DNA of 56,033 bases. It comes from Bacteroidota bacterium. GTDB taxonomy: Bacteria > Bacteroidota > Bacteroidia > Bacteroidales > JAADGE01. Positions within the stretch are counted from its first letter, which is position 1. Each line of letters begins with the position of its first letter. The notes under the pieces were generated by a model. It was not told the DNA's origin. It did no database searches and worked only from the letters and a program-made list of their open reading frames with translations. The stretch covers positions 1-56,033 of the forward strand of contig JAJRUH010000093.1 of NCBI GenBank assembly GCA_024277895.1, read 5' to 3'. The position numbers and the translations under genes are program-made. This document shows, piece after piece, positions 17,871-30,900 of the stretch.

Positions 17871-18786
17871 ATGTTCCGGTTTGTGAAATCTTAAAAAAGT
17901 AATACAACAAAGTTCCGACAATTAATATCGAAAATAATACCGCCGGCAACGAAGCAAAATCACTGCCTATTTTATCTGCTTTATCATACAAATCGCTGCC
18001 TTTCATAAAATAATACATAAGAACGGCAAGTCCGTTGTTAAAAAAATGTACTGCCGCGGGAACCCAAATATTTTTTGACCAAACAAATAAATAACCGAAT
18101 AAAGTTCCCAGCAAAAATCGAGGTAAAAATCCGTAAAACTGCATATGAACAGCACTGAAAATAAATGCTGAAATTAAAATTGCCGCATGTTTATTTTTTG
18201 TCCATTCTCTGAAAAGTTTCAACAAAATTCCCCTGAATAAAAACTCCTCTCCTATTGCCGGCAATAAAGCCACTATAATTAAATTAATAAAAAGTCCGCC
18301 GATAGTTTTAACATTTAAAAATGCTTCGGTTATTTTTCCGGCGGATTCTTCCATCGCTTTTAATTTATCTTCAAAACCTGAAAACCCTGCAGGTAAAGTC
18401 ATTTTGGCATTTATTGCAGCAGTAAAATTAATAAGGGGTATTGCAAAAAAAATTATTAAAACAGCTAATAAATAAATATTCAAATTGCTTTTTGTATTAA
18501 CTCTTAAATAAGTTGCGGGATTTTTTGAAAATACATAAGCTGCAACAATCGGCGGCACAACAAAAATGCCGAGATGCTGAATAAACTGCATATATTTTAT
18601 CAAACCGATATTTCCCGGATTGTTAACATTCATCGCCTCACTGAAAGATGACAAATTCAATCCGAAAAAAGGTATTGCCGTTATCAAACCCAATATCAAA
18701 AATACCGAGAATGATGCAACAATAATAAATAACAAAAATATAACCCGTGTAAAAGGGTGCGAATGTTCAAATAACGGATTTTTCAT
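17842..18786 (-). CDS. CPBP family intramembrane metalloprotease
   Basis: 314 residues with about eight hydrophobic segments. The CPBP (Abi/CaaX protease) motifs are present in order: GEEFLFRGILLKLF (EExxxR), FSAVHMQFYGFLPRF (FxxxH) and VHFFNNGLAVL (HxxxN/B). Eukaryotic relatives cleave prenylated proteins; bacterial ones have been tied to signal-protein processing and to bacteriocin self-immunity, but here it is far from the peptide locus at 49 kb and probably housekeeping. Its ATG overlaps the stop of the MscS gene by one base (TAATG), which implies translational coupling in an mscS-CPBP operon. Confidence 0.88.
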   Translation of the reverse strand: MKNPLFEHSHPFTRVIFLLFIIVASFSVFLILGLITAIPFFGLNLSSFSEAMNVNNPGNIGLIKYMQFIQHLGIFVVPPIVAAYVFSKNPATYLRVNTKSNLNIYLLAVLIIFFAIPLINFTAAINAKMTLPAGFSGFEDKLKAMEESAGKITEAFLNVKTIGGLFINLIIVALLPAIGEEFLFRGILLKLFREWTKNKHAAILISAFIFSAVHMQFYGFLPRFLLGTLFGYLFVWSKNIWVPAAVHFFNNGLAVLMYYFMKGSDLYDKADKIGSDFASLPAVLFSILIVGTLLYYFFKISQTGTSTVNSQSEY

Positions 18787-19853
18787 TAATTCGATTGTAT
18801 TTCTTGTGTTAAAATTGTTTGTGTGGGGAAAGCAAAATCTAATCCGGCTTGGTTAAATTTTTGTAAAATTTGCAAATTAATTTCATTTGGTGCTAAAAAC
18901 CAATAATCCGGTTTGCTTAAAATATAATATGTAAAACTAATATTTAAAGAAAAGTCTCCGAATGATTGAAAATACACAACACAGTTATTCTGTGTATATT
19001 CACACTTTTCATTAATCATTTTAAGAATCTCCGTTCCTTTTTTAATATCATCAGGTGTTGTTTCGTAATTTAAGCCTAAAGTAATATTCATTTTACGACT
19101 CGGTTCCGAACTGATATTTTCAATATATTTTTCAGTAAAGTTTTTATTCGGAATTGTAACCGTTCTTCCGGCAAGTGTTCTTAATTTCGTACTGCGTAAG
19201 CCCATGTCAAAAACAGTACCGTCATATCCGTCAATCACAATTCGGTCTCCTATTTTAAACGGCTTATCCATAAAAACCGTTACTCCGCCGAAAAGATTTG
19301 CCACCGAATCTTTTGCCGCCATTGCAAATGCCAAACCTCCCAATCCGAGTCCGGCAAGTAAAGCCCCCACATCATAGCCCGCATTATTTAATCCTATAAC
19401 AATTGCCATTGCCCAAATAAGTGCTTTCAAACTTTTTCTTACTATCGGCATAAGTTGATCATCAAGGCTGCCTTTTGTTTTTTTAACAAGCGGACTTAAA
19501 TATTCAACTAATATAGAATCAACCAAGCGTACAACCAACCAAGACACATCGAAAGTAAATGCAACATAAAAAGCTTTATCGGCAAAATGTGCAAAGCCTT
19601 CCGATACATTCAAATATGAAACGGCATACCAAATTCCGCCCAGAACCAATGCCAAAATTACAGGTTCTTCAATTTTATCAATAATTAAATCGTCTAATTT
19701 TGATTTTGTCTTTTTTGTAATTTTTTTTATAATGTTTCCCGAAAGCCAATAAATTGCCTTTGCCAAAATAAATGTTCCTAAAATTATTAAAAATGCAATA
19801 CTCCATTCTGCAATCGTATTTCCGTAGAAAGTCTTCTCAAAAAATTCACTCAT
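18786..19853 (-). CDS. Small-conductance mechanosensitive channel (MscS family)
   Basis: 355 residues. Four or five membrane segments in the first 190 residues end with the pore-lining glycine/alanine-rich helix AGYDVGALLAGLGLGGLAFAMA, followed by the conserved beta domain (AKDSVANLFGGVTVFMDKPFKIGDRI, DGTVFDMGLRSTKLRTLAGRTVTIPN). The C-terminal alpha-beta domain is shorter than in large MscK-type channels. It should release solutes from the cytoplasm under hypo-osmotic shock. It is the first gene of a two-gene minus-strand operon with the CPBP protease, and a TAGATTTG -7 element lies just upstream at 19875-19882. Confidence 0.92.
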   Translation of the reverse strand: MSEFFEKTFYGNTIAEWSIAFLIILGTFILAKAIYWLSGNIIKKITKKTKSKLDDLIIDKIEEPVILALVLGGIWYAVSYLNVSEGFAHFADKAFYVAFTFDVSWLVVRLVDSILVEYLSPLVKKTKGSLDDQLMPIVRKSLKALIWAMAIVIGLNNAGYDVGALLAGLGLGGLAFAMAAKDSVANLFGGVTVFMDKPFKIGDRIVIDGYDGTVFDMGLRSTKLRTLAGRTVTIPNKNFTEKYIENISSEPSRKMNITLGLNYETTPDDIKKGTEILKMINEKCEYTQNNCVVYFQSFGDFSLNISFTYYILSKPDYWFLAPNEINLQILQKFNQAGLDFAFPTQTILTQEIQSN

Positions 19854-19874
19854 ATCTTTTTTTTAATTGTTTTG

Positions 19875-19882
19875 CAAATCTA
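19875..19882 (-). promoter_or_regulatory. Promoter -7 element upstream of the MscS gene
   Basis: CAAATCTA on the plus strand is TAGATTTG on the minus strand (TAnnTTTG), 21 bases before the MscS start. No convincing -33 TTG is seen at the right spacing. Confidence 0.4.
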
Positions 19883-19951
19883 TTAAAGAAAATTTATTTA
19901 AAAAATCGAAAATCTTTTTACTTTTATCCTTTCAAACTAAAATTACTTAAA

Positions 19952-20713
19952 ATGAAAAAATTTATTTATTTATTCATTGCATTTTTACTTCTTTTTCAAT
20001 ATGCTGATGCTCAAAGAAGAAAACAAACCATCAAGTGGTTCAGTATAGCAGCAAAAGCCGGTTACGGCAATTCTGTTCTTTTAAATGTTAATAATATTGA
20101 AGACAAACATACTACTTTTAACTATTTGACACCGAGTTTATCATACGGCGGTCGTTTTACATTTACTTACGGAAATAAAATAGGTTTCGGTGTCGATGTG
20201 TTACTGTCATCTTTCGGTCAAAAATACACAATTGATAATAACGGTGATATTTATGATAAAAATTTAAAAGTAAAATCACTTGATATTTTACCGTTTTTTA
20301 GATATTCCGGAGAAAAAGGCGGCTATTTTGAAATAGGTCCTAAATTTTCAACCGTAAAATCAATGACGATTACAAACTCAATAAGCAATCCGAATCCGCC
20401 GTTTAAACCTACGGATAATATTGCCGATAATTATGCTCCCAAATTCACAAGTTTAGTCTTAGGTTTTGGTCTTGCCGTATATAAAAACGAACGTATGGAT
20501 ATTAATCTCGGTACGCGTTTTGCATATTCATTTACGGATTTTACACCGGGATATTCATACAATGTAGTTGATGACGGATACTATATCCCGTCAAAAGACA
20601 TCATAACTCCGACAAATCCGCTCTCAATTCAATTTATTTTAGAAGTGAATTATTATTTTGCATTTTACGGAGATGCTACCTGCGGCAAAGGTCGATTGAT
20701 GCTTTTTAAATAA
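19952..20713 (+). CDS. Outer-membrane beta-barrel protein (porin-family, PorT-like fold)
   Basis: 253 residues from ATG 19952. The open frame runs upstream to 19772, but a classic signal peptide begins at 19952 (MKKFIYLFIAFLLLFQYADAQ), which fixes the start. Mature sequence consists of amphipathic strands with aromatic ends (FSIAAKAGYGNSVLL-like opening, YGGRFTFTYGNKIGFGVDVLLSSFGQKY, PFFRYSGEKGGYFEIGPKFSTV, MDINLGTRFAYSFTDF, IQFILEVNYYFAFYG), as in eight-stranded OMP_b-brl proteins. Function unknown. It ends 8 bp before the polyprenyl synthetase gene and may share a transcript with it. Confidence 0.8.
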   Translation: MKKFIYLFIAFLLLFQYADAQRRKQTIKWFSIAAKAGYGNSVLLNVNNIEDKHTTFNYLTPSLSYGGRFTFTYGNKIGFGVDVLLSSFGQKYTIDNNGDIYDKNLKVKSLDILPFFRYSGEKGGYFEIGPKFSTVKSMTITNSISNPNPPFKPTDNIADNYAPKFTSLVLGFGLAVYKNERMDINLGTRFAYSFTDFTPGYSYNVVDDGYYIPSKDIITPTNPLSIQFILEVNYYFAFYGDATCGKGRLMLFK

Positions 20714-20721
20714 AAAAATGA

Positions 20722-21696
20722 ATGTCAGAAATAAACGAGATAAGGGCTTTTATTAAGCCCGAAATGGATAAATTCAATCCCTTTTTTAAAAAAGCCGTTA
20801 AAAGTAATGTCCCGCTTTTGGATATTATTATGAATTATATTATCAGGCGAAAAGGCAAACAAATGAGACCGATGTTTGTCTTTCTCTCAGCAAAACTTGT
20901 CGGAAAAGTTACCGAAAGCACCTATACAGCTGCAGCACTTATCGAACTTATGCATACGGCAACATTAATTCACGATGATGTTGTTGACAATTCACATAAA
21001 AGACGCGGATTTTTCTCAATAAATGCTTTGTGGCGATCTAAAATTGCCGTTCTTGCCGGAGATTTTTTATTATCAAAAGGACTTCTCCTTGCCGTTCAAA
21101 AAAAAGAATTTGAATTACTCGAAATTGTTTCGGAAGCAGTTAAAGAAATGGCCGAAGGAGAACTTTTGCAAATTGAAAAATCTCGAAAATTAGATATTAC
21201 AGAGGAAACATATTTTGAAATAATTTATAAAAAAACCGCAACACTTATTGCCTCTTGTACTGCTGCCGGTGCCGCTTCCGCCGGTGCCGACAAAGAAACA
21301 ATAAGTAAACTTAAACAATTCGGGAAATATGCAGGAATTACGTTTCAAATAAAAGACGATCTTTTCGATTATCAAAAAACTAACCTTACGGGAAAACCTG
21401 CCGGAAACGATATACAAGAAAAAAAAATGACTTTACCGCTGATTTACGCTTTAAAAAATGCAAATAATTCCGAAAAAAGACATATCTTAAAATTAATTGT
21501 AAAATTTTCCGAAAAGCAATCTTCCGTTAATGAAATTTTGAATTTTGTTAACAATAAAGACGGTTTAAAATATACTGAAAAAGTTTTACACGAATATAAA
21601 AATAAAGCACTGAAAAATATTGAAGACATTCCGGATTCTATTCCGAAAAAACATCTTTCTGCCCTTGTCGAATACATTACTGTTCGAAAAAAATAG
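20722..21696 (+). CDS. Long-chain polyprenyl diphosphate synthase (octaprenyl-type)
   Basis: 324 residues. It elongates farnesyl diphosphate with isopentenyl diphosphate to make the side chain of menaquinone. Visible motifs: the IPP-binding RRKGKQMRPMFV near residues 34-45, the first aspartate-rich motif LIHDDVVDNSHKRRG near 80-94, and the second IKDDLFDYQ near 210-218. The lack of bulky residues just before the first motif (MHTATLIHDD, with alanine and threonine at the -5/-4 positions) favours a long product over farnesyl diphosphate. Together with the partial homologue at 1-174, the window carries two paralogous prenyl synthases. Product length is inference. Confidence 0.9.
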   Translation: MSEINEIRAFIKPEMDKFNPFFKKAVKSNVPLLDIIMNYIIRRKGKQMRPMFVFLSAKLVGKVTESTYTAAALIELMHTATLIHDDVVDNSHKRRGFFSINALWRSKIAVLAGDFLLSKGLLLAVQKKEFELLEIVSEAVKEMAEGELLQIEKSRKLDITEETYFEIIYKKTATLIASCTAAGAASAGADKETISKLKQFGKYAGITFQIKDDLFDYQKTNLTGKPAGNDIQEKKMTLPLIYALKNANNSEKRHILKLIVKFSEKQSSVNEILNFVNNKDGLKYTEKVLHEYKNKALKNIEDIPDSIPKKHLSALVEYITVRKK

Positions 21697-21739
21697 TAAA
21701 TTATATCAAATTTGTTAACCTTTTGCTTACCTGAATAAC

Positions 21740-21770
21740 TTGAGTTATAATACTTTTTGCTTTAAATTTG
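21740..21770 (+). promoter_or_regulatory. Promoter of the giant surface-protein gene
   Basis: TTG at 21740-21742 and TAAATTTG at 21763-21770 fit the Bacteroidota consensus with a 20-base spacer. The start codon is at 21922, so the mRNA would carry an untranslated leader of about 145 nt. I see no recognisable riboswitch in it. Confidence 0.5.
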
Positions 21771-21921
21771 CAATATTACAAATAATTTAAGACAGAAAAT
21801 ACTTTGTTTATCATAAAATTTAAGAACCTTATCAAAAAAAACAACATAAAACAAACTAAATAACCAATATTGTATGTTATAATGCGATTTTATAAAGATT
21901 TGAATAAAACATTTATATACT

Positions 21922-24900
21922 ATGAAAAATATATCCGTCAAAACAACACAACTTAGAATTCTTATTCTGATATTTTTTTTAGGTTTCACAACCGTTATAA
22001 CAGCACAAACAGGACCTGCAGGTGTCGGAAATACCGGCGGAACAAACGGACAACCTAAAAATGTATTATGGCTTGATGCAAGTTCATTATCTTTTGCCGA
22101 CGGTGCTGATCTTAATATATGGACAGATCTTTCCGGCAATAATAACAATTTAAGCCAGCCGACTGCCGGGTTTACACCTGTTTTTCAGAATGATGCAAGC
22201 AATTTAAACGGACATCCGAGAGCAGAATTTTCTAAAGTAAATAATCGTATCGTTATTAATCCCTTTAATGATATGCCGACATCAGGTATTACTTCGTTTA
22301 TTATTTATAAAACTACGGATAGCGGAGACGGTCTCCTTTCTTATGCAACCGGTTCCGGAACTGCAAGTAATGAATTTTTATTGTATAATAACAGCAATTT
22401 AACAACCTACTTTCAGGCAAACAGTGATAATTCAGGAGTTGTACTAAACTCAGGCAACTGGCAATTTGTTTCTCATGAATGGCAAAGCAGTAACGGAAAT
22501 CTTAAAATTTATACTGACGGAGATCAAGTCCGTTCAACTGTTTTTCAAAGCGGTCATTCAATACTGTCCGGCGGATCTCTTGCTATAGGCGGAGAACAAG
22601 ATGATGTTGACGGCGGTTATACGTCCGGTCAGGCATTTCAAGGTGAAATTGCAGAAGTTATAATGTATAATTCTTTTTTAAACTCTGCACAAAGACTTAT
22701 CGTAGAAAATTATCTCAGCGAAAAATATAATATTGCATTTGCTACAGCCGGAAACGATAAATTCGGAAACGATGCAAATTTTAATTCAAGCTATGTTTAT
22801 AATATCGCCGGTATCGGAAAAGAAGCCGACGGCAGCCATACGCAAACAAGTTCGGGAGGTTTATATTTATACGAATGGAATTCAACACTTGCAGACGGAG
22901 AGTATATAATGCTGGGACATGATAACACAACCAATAACTCAACAACAACATATACGGGGTCTGACTTACCCTCAGGAACAGAAGCATCATGGGCAAGGCA
23001 ATGGTATCTCGAAAAAACATCATCAGACGGAGTTGATGCAAAACTTATTTTTGATTTTAAAGAAGCTTTAACAGACGGTCAATACCCTGCAAATGTTGCA
23101 AATTATGTTTTATTATACAGAAGCACTGTAACAGGCTCATATTCAGTCGTAACTGTTGCCGGACAAGGCACTTTTGATGCTGATCAAGTTTATTTTAATG
23201 TAGCTGATGCTGATTTGCAAACCGGTTATTACACCATCGGAACTACAGATGAAACCAACAGTCCTGTTGAAGGAATTTCAGGAAGAACATGGTATGCACT
23301 TGCAAGCGGAGATTGGGATAATTGGGAATATTGGACACTCGATCCTGCCGGAGCATTACCTAATAATCCCGGTCACGAAACTCCTTCTTCTCAAGATAAA
23401 GTTGTCATACAAACAGGAAAAACTATTACCGTTTCTTCAAATAATAAAAAAACTGCAGGAATTACCGTTGACGGAATCCTTCAGCTCGGAACAACAACCG
23501 GTCATAACTTTACAGAAATTAAAGGAAGCGGAAGAATAAAATTATCAAGTGATAACTTTCCGCTCGGCGATGCAACTGATTTTATAACTGCCGGTCAAGG
23601 TGAAGGAACTGTTGTTTGGCAAGGTGGTTCATACAACCTTTCAACAGCTCACACCTTTTTTAATATGGAGGTTAATTTGGGTAACTCGGCAAATACTCTT
23701 ACAATGCTTGCTGATTATACCATTAACGGGAATTTAGTTGTGGAAACGGGAATTTTTCAAATTAATGATAATGCAAGTACGACAAATTTAAATCTTACTG
23801 TAAACGGTAATGTATTTGTTGAAGCAAACGGACAAATTTTAACAGGTTCTGCAAATGCTCGTCATCAATTTAATATGTACGGAGATTTAACAAATAACGG
23901 AACAATCAAATTTACAAACCGAACTGCTGCCGATTATACAAACGAAGCAACTGACGGAATTGTTGATGCTAATTTTCTAAGTGCCGATAAAAATCAAACA
24001 ATACAATGTAACGGAATTACAAATTTTTACCGTATTAAAATTGATAAAGGAACGGATATGACATATGAATTGTCAATATCAGCAAGTTCAACTGCTAATT
24101 TTAATTTATTCGGTTATGCAAGCCAGGGGCATCCGGTAGCAGCCCAGTTAACTACAAATAATAATGCTCTGGGCTTGTTAAGAGGAACCGTAAAAATTGG
24201 TGCGAATATTAATATTCCGGTATTAAGTACTGCTTCAAATTATAATATTTCAGAATCTGCACGATTACTGGTAGCCGGCGGCAGTGTTATGAAAAATTCC
24301 GGTAATGCAATTGTACCTTACGGTATTATTGAAGTTTCAAGCGGTTTGCTCGAAGCAAAAGTTACCAGCGGAATTACAACCAGAGCCAATGGTGTAATAA
24401 AAATTGAAGGAGGAACAATCAATACCAATCAAATAAGAACATCTGTGTTTGGTACGGCAAATGTTGGCGGTTATATTCAATCCGGCGGAACGGTGAATAT
24501 TATTAATCCGGGAAATACGAATGCAAATTACTATCATTTTTCTATGACCTATCCGGGAAATGTCTTTAATATGTCGGGAGGAACACTGCATGTTTATGAT
24601 GCAAACGGAAATGATTCCAATTCGGGAGGTATCTTTATTGCTTCCGACCCGGCAAATGTAAATGTAACCGGAGGAACGGTAATAGCTGAAATTGCCGGAA
24701 CAAGTAATAATTTTAAAATTACATCAACCGCACCGTTCTATAATTTAATCTTAAGAAATACATATGATAATACGACAGATCATATTTTAGATGCCGGAAC
24801 AAATATTAACGGAAATTCCGATGCTGATCTATCTGCTCAGCCTCTTGTTGTCCTTAATGATTTGACCATTGAGGATAATTGTTTTCTTGATCATAACGGA

Positions 24901-27900
24901 CAAGATATTACAATAGGCGGCGGTTTTTCAATTGCTGAAAATTCCCAAAAACAAGGAACAAATAACTACGGATTATTATACAACTCTGCAAAACCAAACA
25001 CTTTAACTTTCAACAGCGATAAAAGTGATACCTTATATATCGGACATAATGTTGATGACGGTTATGAGCTGTATTTATGGAATATGACTGTTAATAAAAC
25101 AAACGGTGCAGAAATAGTTTTAAAAGGAGACCCGAATAAAGATCCCACACAAACAACTTTAACTCAAGAGTACTATAACAGATTAATAAACGTACAAGGA
25201 ACAATTGATATTATCAGAGGTACATTTAATCAAGGACATCAATCCGTCAGACTTTACGGACCTGTTAAAGTAAAAAAGAACGGTATTTTAGGTGTTTATA
25301 TTGACGGTACAACTGAAATAACCGCCTATATTATGCTTAAAGATAATGATACGGTATTAGAAACAGAAGACGGAGCACAACTCGGTAATTTTAAACTAAA
25401 TCCGCAGGGAAGTGCAGTTGTTTCTCTCGGAAGTAATGTGTATATAAAACGAATTGGTTATTTCCGAGGTTTGTTAAATTTGAAAAAATACAAGCTGAAA
25501 GTTGATTTTTTACACAGAAATTCAACCACAACAAATTTCAGATATACTAACGGCAGTACAACTAAAATGATTTTCAGTGATGCAAATGCTTCCGACGGAG
25601 GTATAGAACTGTACATCCCCGGAGGAATAAGCAGCAATACAGATTTTGCATTACCTTTGGGAACACAAACAACAACAACAAGATATACTCCCGTAAGAAT
25701 AAGAGTAAGCAGTTCTGCAGATGACGGATATATTCAAATAAGACCGGTTGACGGAATATTACAAACTACAAATTTATCCGGAGGTAATATTTTATCTTAT
25801 TATTGGAGAGTAGGTCATTCCGGTTTTACAACATTACCGACGGTAAGATATCGTTTTGTTTATGATGATACAGATGATGATGCCGGTGACGAAGCAAATT
25901 TTATTGCCGGAAAAGTATTGGATGAAGACCCTTTTACGCGTTCTCCCCAATCCGGAACAATAGGCAGTATCACTACAAGTAATAACAGAATAAATTTTAA
26001 TGCAATTACCCTTGAAAAAGCCAATTATACTGCGGGTGTTTCGAACAGATTTACGGGAAGCGTAGACAAATATTACTCATACTATGATTATGAAGGAGGA
26101 ACCGGTAACGGATGGTATAATAATTGGGACGATGCAAATACTTGGGATAAAGGAAGTGTCGGTTCTGGTGTTCATGAAGTTCCTTCAGCCGGAAGTATTG
26201 TTTTTATTCAAGACAGAGCAAGAGTTTGGGGGAATATTATTCCAAATATTCCGGCCGGAGTAATCTTTGAGTTTAATTCCGGCGAATACACTAATGCCGA
26301 TACAGAAAATGTTCCGAGATTACAATTTAATACTTCAGGAAATTTTTATTTAGGTAATTTATCCGGAGCCGGTATGATTTCCATAAATAATTCTGCCAAT
26401 CCTACTGTAAATGCAGATTTTGGAGAATGGGCAAATAACTCTCAGGCATATCTAATGTATTGGGGCGGCAATAAAACTCATACAGCCGTGATTCAGCCTT
26501 GTCCGTCACTTATGATTGAAGGAAGTACTCAAGAAATCGATCAAAACATTGTAGTTAACGGTGATTTTATATTGCAATCTAATACAAATTTTACGCCTTT
26601 ACAAAATATGTATATTAAGCGTAATTTATATATAGGAGCATGGAGTAACGGTACATTTCATTTTCCGGGAACAGCCCCGGCAGTTGAAATTACTGTTGAC
26701 GGAAACCTTGATTATACATATATTCACTCAAGCGGTACAAGAGATATTATTGTTGATGATCCCGGAGTCGTAAGTTCTTTAGAACATAAATTAATTATTA
26801 AAGGAAGTATAATCCACGGAAGTGATAATGATTATAAATTAAATTTATATAATACAACTGACAGACCTGCTGTTATACTTGAATTACAAGGAGAAACCAA
26901 TGAAAGATATTACAGAACATCAACGAGTGTTCCGAATCTGTATCGAATTGTACTGGATAAAGGTTTTAATCAAGACAGCACATTTATTTTCAGCAATAAC
27001 TTTAATTTAAACGGTCCTACATCCGGAGCAGGAGTTTCAAAAGCACTTGAGATGAAAAACGGAACTTTAATCCTTGATGACCCTGCTATAAATATTGATA
27101 TAAATACCGGAGATGATAATTTTGAAATTCCTGCAAGTGCCTGTTTGGAAGTCAGACAAGGACAAGTAAATGTTTCCGGAGATGATACCGGTATTTTACT
27201 TGACGGAAAACTACTCGTCAGCGGCGGAACAGTTAACATGGATGATGTAAATTTCCCTTCTACGGCTAACGGAAATAATTATATAGAATATTCAGCTTCG
27301 GGAAATGCTGAGTTAGAGATAACCGGTGGTTCTCTAATCGTAGGTTCCCAAATAAGACGCGGGATGAAAAGTAACGAAGGTATTTTAAAATACACACAAA
27401 CCGGGGGGTCTGTTGTTATAGGTAAAAACGCAGCACCCGAAGGGAAAAGAGGTATCTTTGAAATACTGAATGCCGGAAGTTCATTTACACATTCAGCCGG
27501 AAGTTTAACTATTGTCAGGCAGCAAACAAATCCGACTTTTGCAAGTCTGTATCTTGACCCCGGAACAAGCAACATAACATCCGGAACAACAATTACTCTC
27601 GGAAACGGAGATACTCCCGCAAATCAAGAATTTGGTATTTATTCTGTCGTAAATCTTCAAAACTTAACATTAGATAATACAAGCACAAATGACCCGAAAG
27701 CTAAAATGTGGACAGTTCCCCTAACTTTGGACGGTACACTTTTAATAAACAACGGAACAGAATTCAAAGCAAACGGTTTAGACTTGAATTGTTACGGCAA
27801 TTTCACAAATTACGGAACATTTACAGCAAACCAAAATACAACATATTTTAAAGGTTCGACCAATCAAATAATTGAAGGAAATACATCTTTTTATAATTTA

Positions 27901-30900
27901 ACCGATCAAAATACGCAAAATCTCAATCTTAATGCCGGGAATACAGATATTATCGTTGAAAACATTCTAAATCTTGAAAGCGGAACTTTCAATGATAATG
28001 CGAATGAAATTCGAGTTTACGGAGATATAAATAATGATGCAACTCATGTGTACGGCGGAACAGGTATTGAAGACGGCATTTCGTTAGTCGGAACATCACA
28101 ACAAACTATGACCGGCAGCGGAACCTACGGCAAATTAACCGTAAATAACGGTAACGGAATCGTTCTTCCTGTAGGAAATACACCCACAATATCCGATTAT
28201 CTTAAATTAGAAGCCGGGGTTCTGAATATTGGCGGTAATATTTTAACACTCGGAGTGAATTGCCGAATACAAGAAGCAAATCCGTTCGGAATAAACAATA
28301 TGATAGGAACAAATGTATCATTTACTGACTACGGTGTTAAAAAAATGTTCCCTTCAGGAACAGGAACATTCACTTTTCCCGTCGGTTCCGTCAGCGGAGC
28401 AGCTAATAAATACACTCCGGCAATTGTTACAATCACACAAAATTCAAGCCCAACAGGCTATCTTATCGTAAAACCTGCCGATGAAATACATCCGAGTATT
28501 ATTGATGATTCCGAAGGTTCTGATCCCGATATTGTTGATATGGATAATGTGTTACAATATTACTGGGTTTTAACGGCAAACGGTTTCACAGATTTTTCCG
28601 GAACAACCGAATTCTATTATAATGAAAATGATGTAAAAGTTACGGCTCCTTATGATGTATATGATTATATTACTGCAAAATTATTAAATAACGGGACCGG
28701 TAGTTGGGACAAATACGATGATGTCAGTAAATTCGACGAAACGAATAAAAAATTAATTTTTGACTACAGCAATGTAACTGATGCCGATATTTCAGGTGAT
28801 TATACAGCAGGTGTTGACGGATCAACTTTTCTCGGTGCCATACCTGACGAAGTCCCCTTATATGCCTCAAACGGATCCGGCGGAACATTAGATTGGCATA
28901 CGGCAAATACTTGGCGAGTTGATGACGGTACAGGAAATTGGGTTCTGCCTGCAACATTAGGTTTACCTGAAATTCCGTACGGTGCCAGAGTAAGAATTCT
29001 TGCCGGAGACAGAGTTGTTACCGCAACAAATTATATTTGTGCATATACTACAGAAATACTCGGAACACTTGATGTCGGAACAACTTTCGGAAACAGAACA
29101 GGAAATGTAACAGGCACAGGAACCTTATATTCGGAAAGAGGCACTTTACCGGCAGGTTACTACGAATCATTCTTTTCTGCAAGCGGCGGAACCGTTGAAT
29201 TCGGAGGCACTGCTAATTACAGTATTTTAAGTCAAATTGCACAAGTAAATAATTTAACATTCAGCGGTACCGGAAACAGAGAATTACCGAACCTGCATTT
29301 AACAATTTTAGGTGATGTACTTTTCTCTGACAGCGGAACAAGTTCTCCGGATATAATTAATGAATTTGATCAAACAACAGAAATAAAAGGTGATATAATT
29401 TATAATGCCGGAACTTTTGATGCCGGTGTCGGAACTGATGCCGTTGTTGAATTTGCAGGAAATTCATCTCAAACAATTCTGGGAACAAACAGTTTTACGG
29501 GTACTAATGCTTTTAATAATTTAAAAATAAACAATTCATCCGGTCTTACTTTATCACGCCCGGCAGATATTGATAATAATCTTATTTTTACAACAGGAGT
29601 TATTCATACAACAACAACAAATATTCTTACATTAGAAAACACAAATGAAACAATTGTCACCGGTGCGGGAACAGGCAGCTATGTTGACGGTCCGTTGAAT
29701 AAAAACATCATAATCGGGGGGAAATTCTTATTCCCGATAGGAAACAGTACCAGATACGGCTATATGATTCTTGACAATGTAAGCTCATCAGATTATTGGC
29801 AATCAGAATATTACAATCACAATCCCGGAAATGACGGTTATAATCCGGCAAATTTCCTTGCTCCGATTAAAGTTGTAAGTGAAAATGAATTTTGGAGAAT
29901 AACCGGACCTGCAAGCAGTTCATCTTATGTTGAATTAAGATGGGATGCTGTCAGCGGAGTATCTTCTGATGCAACAGAAAGAAATGATTTAAGAGTTGCC
30001 GAATGGATTTCCGGTAACAACAGATGGGAAGAATCTCATTCAACAGCAACCGCAAGCGGAACTGCTCTCAGCGGTACTGTTACTACAAATCCTTCAAGCC
30101 CGGCATTAAACGGTAATCACATTTTCACACTTACATCACAATTATTAATTACAAATACGTGGGAAGGAAATAATTCAACTGCTTGGAGTGATGCCGGAAA
30201 CTGGTCTGCCGGAACTGTTCCTACCGGAAGCTCCGATGCAATAATTCCTACAAATCCGATTGGTAACAGATTCCCCGGAATTGATATTGCGGCACACTGT
30301 CATAAGCTTGAAATTCAAAATTCTGCAACAGTTACAATTAATGCTGCAAAATCTCTGACGTTAAACAGTGATTTTACAAATGACGGAATACTTATTTTAA
30401 AATCGCCTTCAAATGAAACCGCTTCAGCTTCATTTATTGATAACGGAACAATAACAGGAACCGGTACAATTCATGTCGAACGTTGGTTTTCAGCAAATAA
30501 ATTTCATTATGTATCATCACCGATTCAAGCCGGAGGAAATGCCGGAAGTGATTTATTTACAAAGTCAAATTCATCAGGCAACTTTAATCCGAATTTTTAT
30601 ATTTATGATGAGACTTTCGATTTAGACGGAAACGCTGGAACAGCACCCTCAGGAGCTTTTAATTCCGATAATTTAGTTCCCGGTTGGGCTTATGCTTATC
30701 CCGATCAAACAACAAATGATCCTATGGAAACAAAAACCGGGTATGCTTTCTATACAGATGAAAATCAATTAATAACATTTATCGGGAAACCGAATACCGG
30801 TAACATAACTGTTAGCGGATTAACATACACAAATAACGACCCGATAAGCGGAACTCTCCCGAATTATTATGACGGTTGGAATCTTGTTGCAAATCCCTAC

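Noticed and set aside
19772-19951. 60-residue extension of the outer-membrane barrel protein
   Set aside because: It overlaps the 5' end of the MscS gene and would bury the signal peptide that begins at 19952.
21771-21921. Riboswitch in the long leader of the giant surface-protein gene
   Set aside because: AT-rich sequence without a conserved aptamer core or terminator/antiterminator pair that I can recognise.
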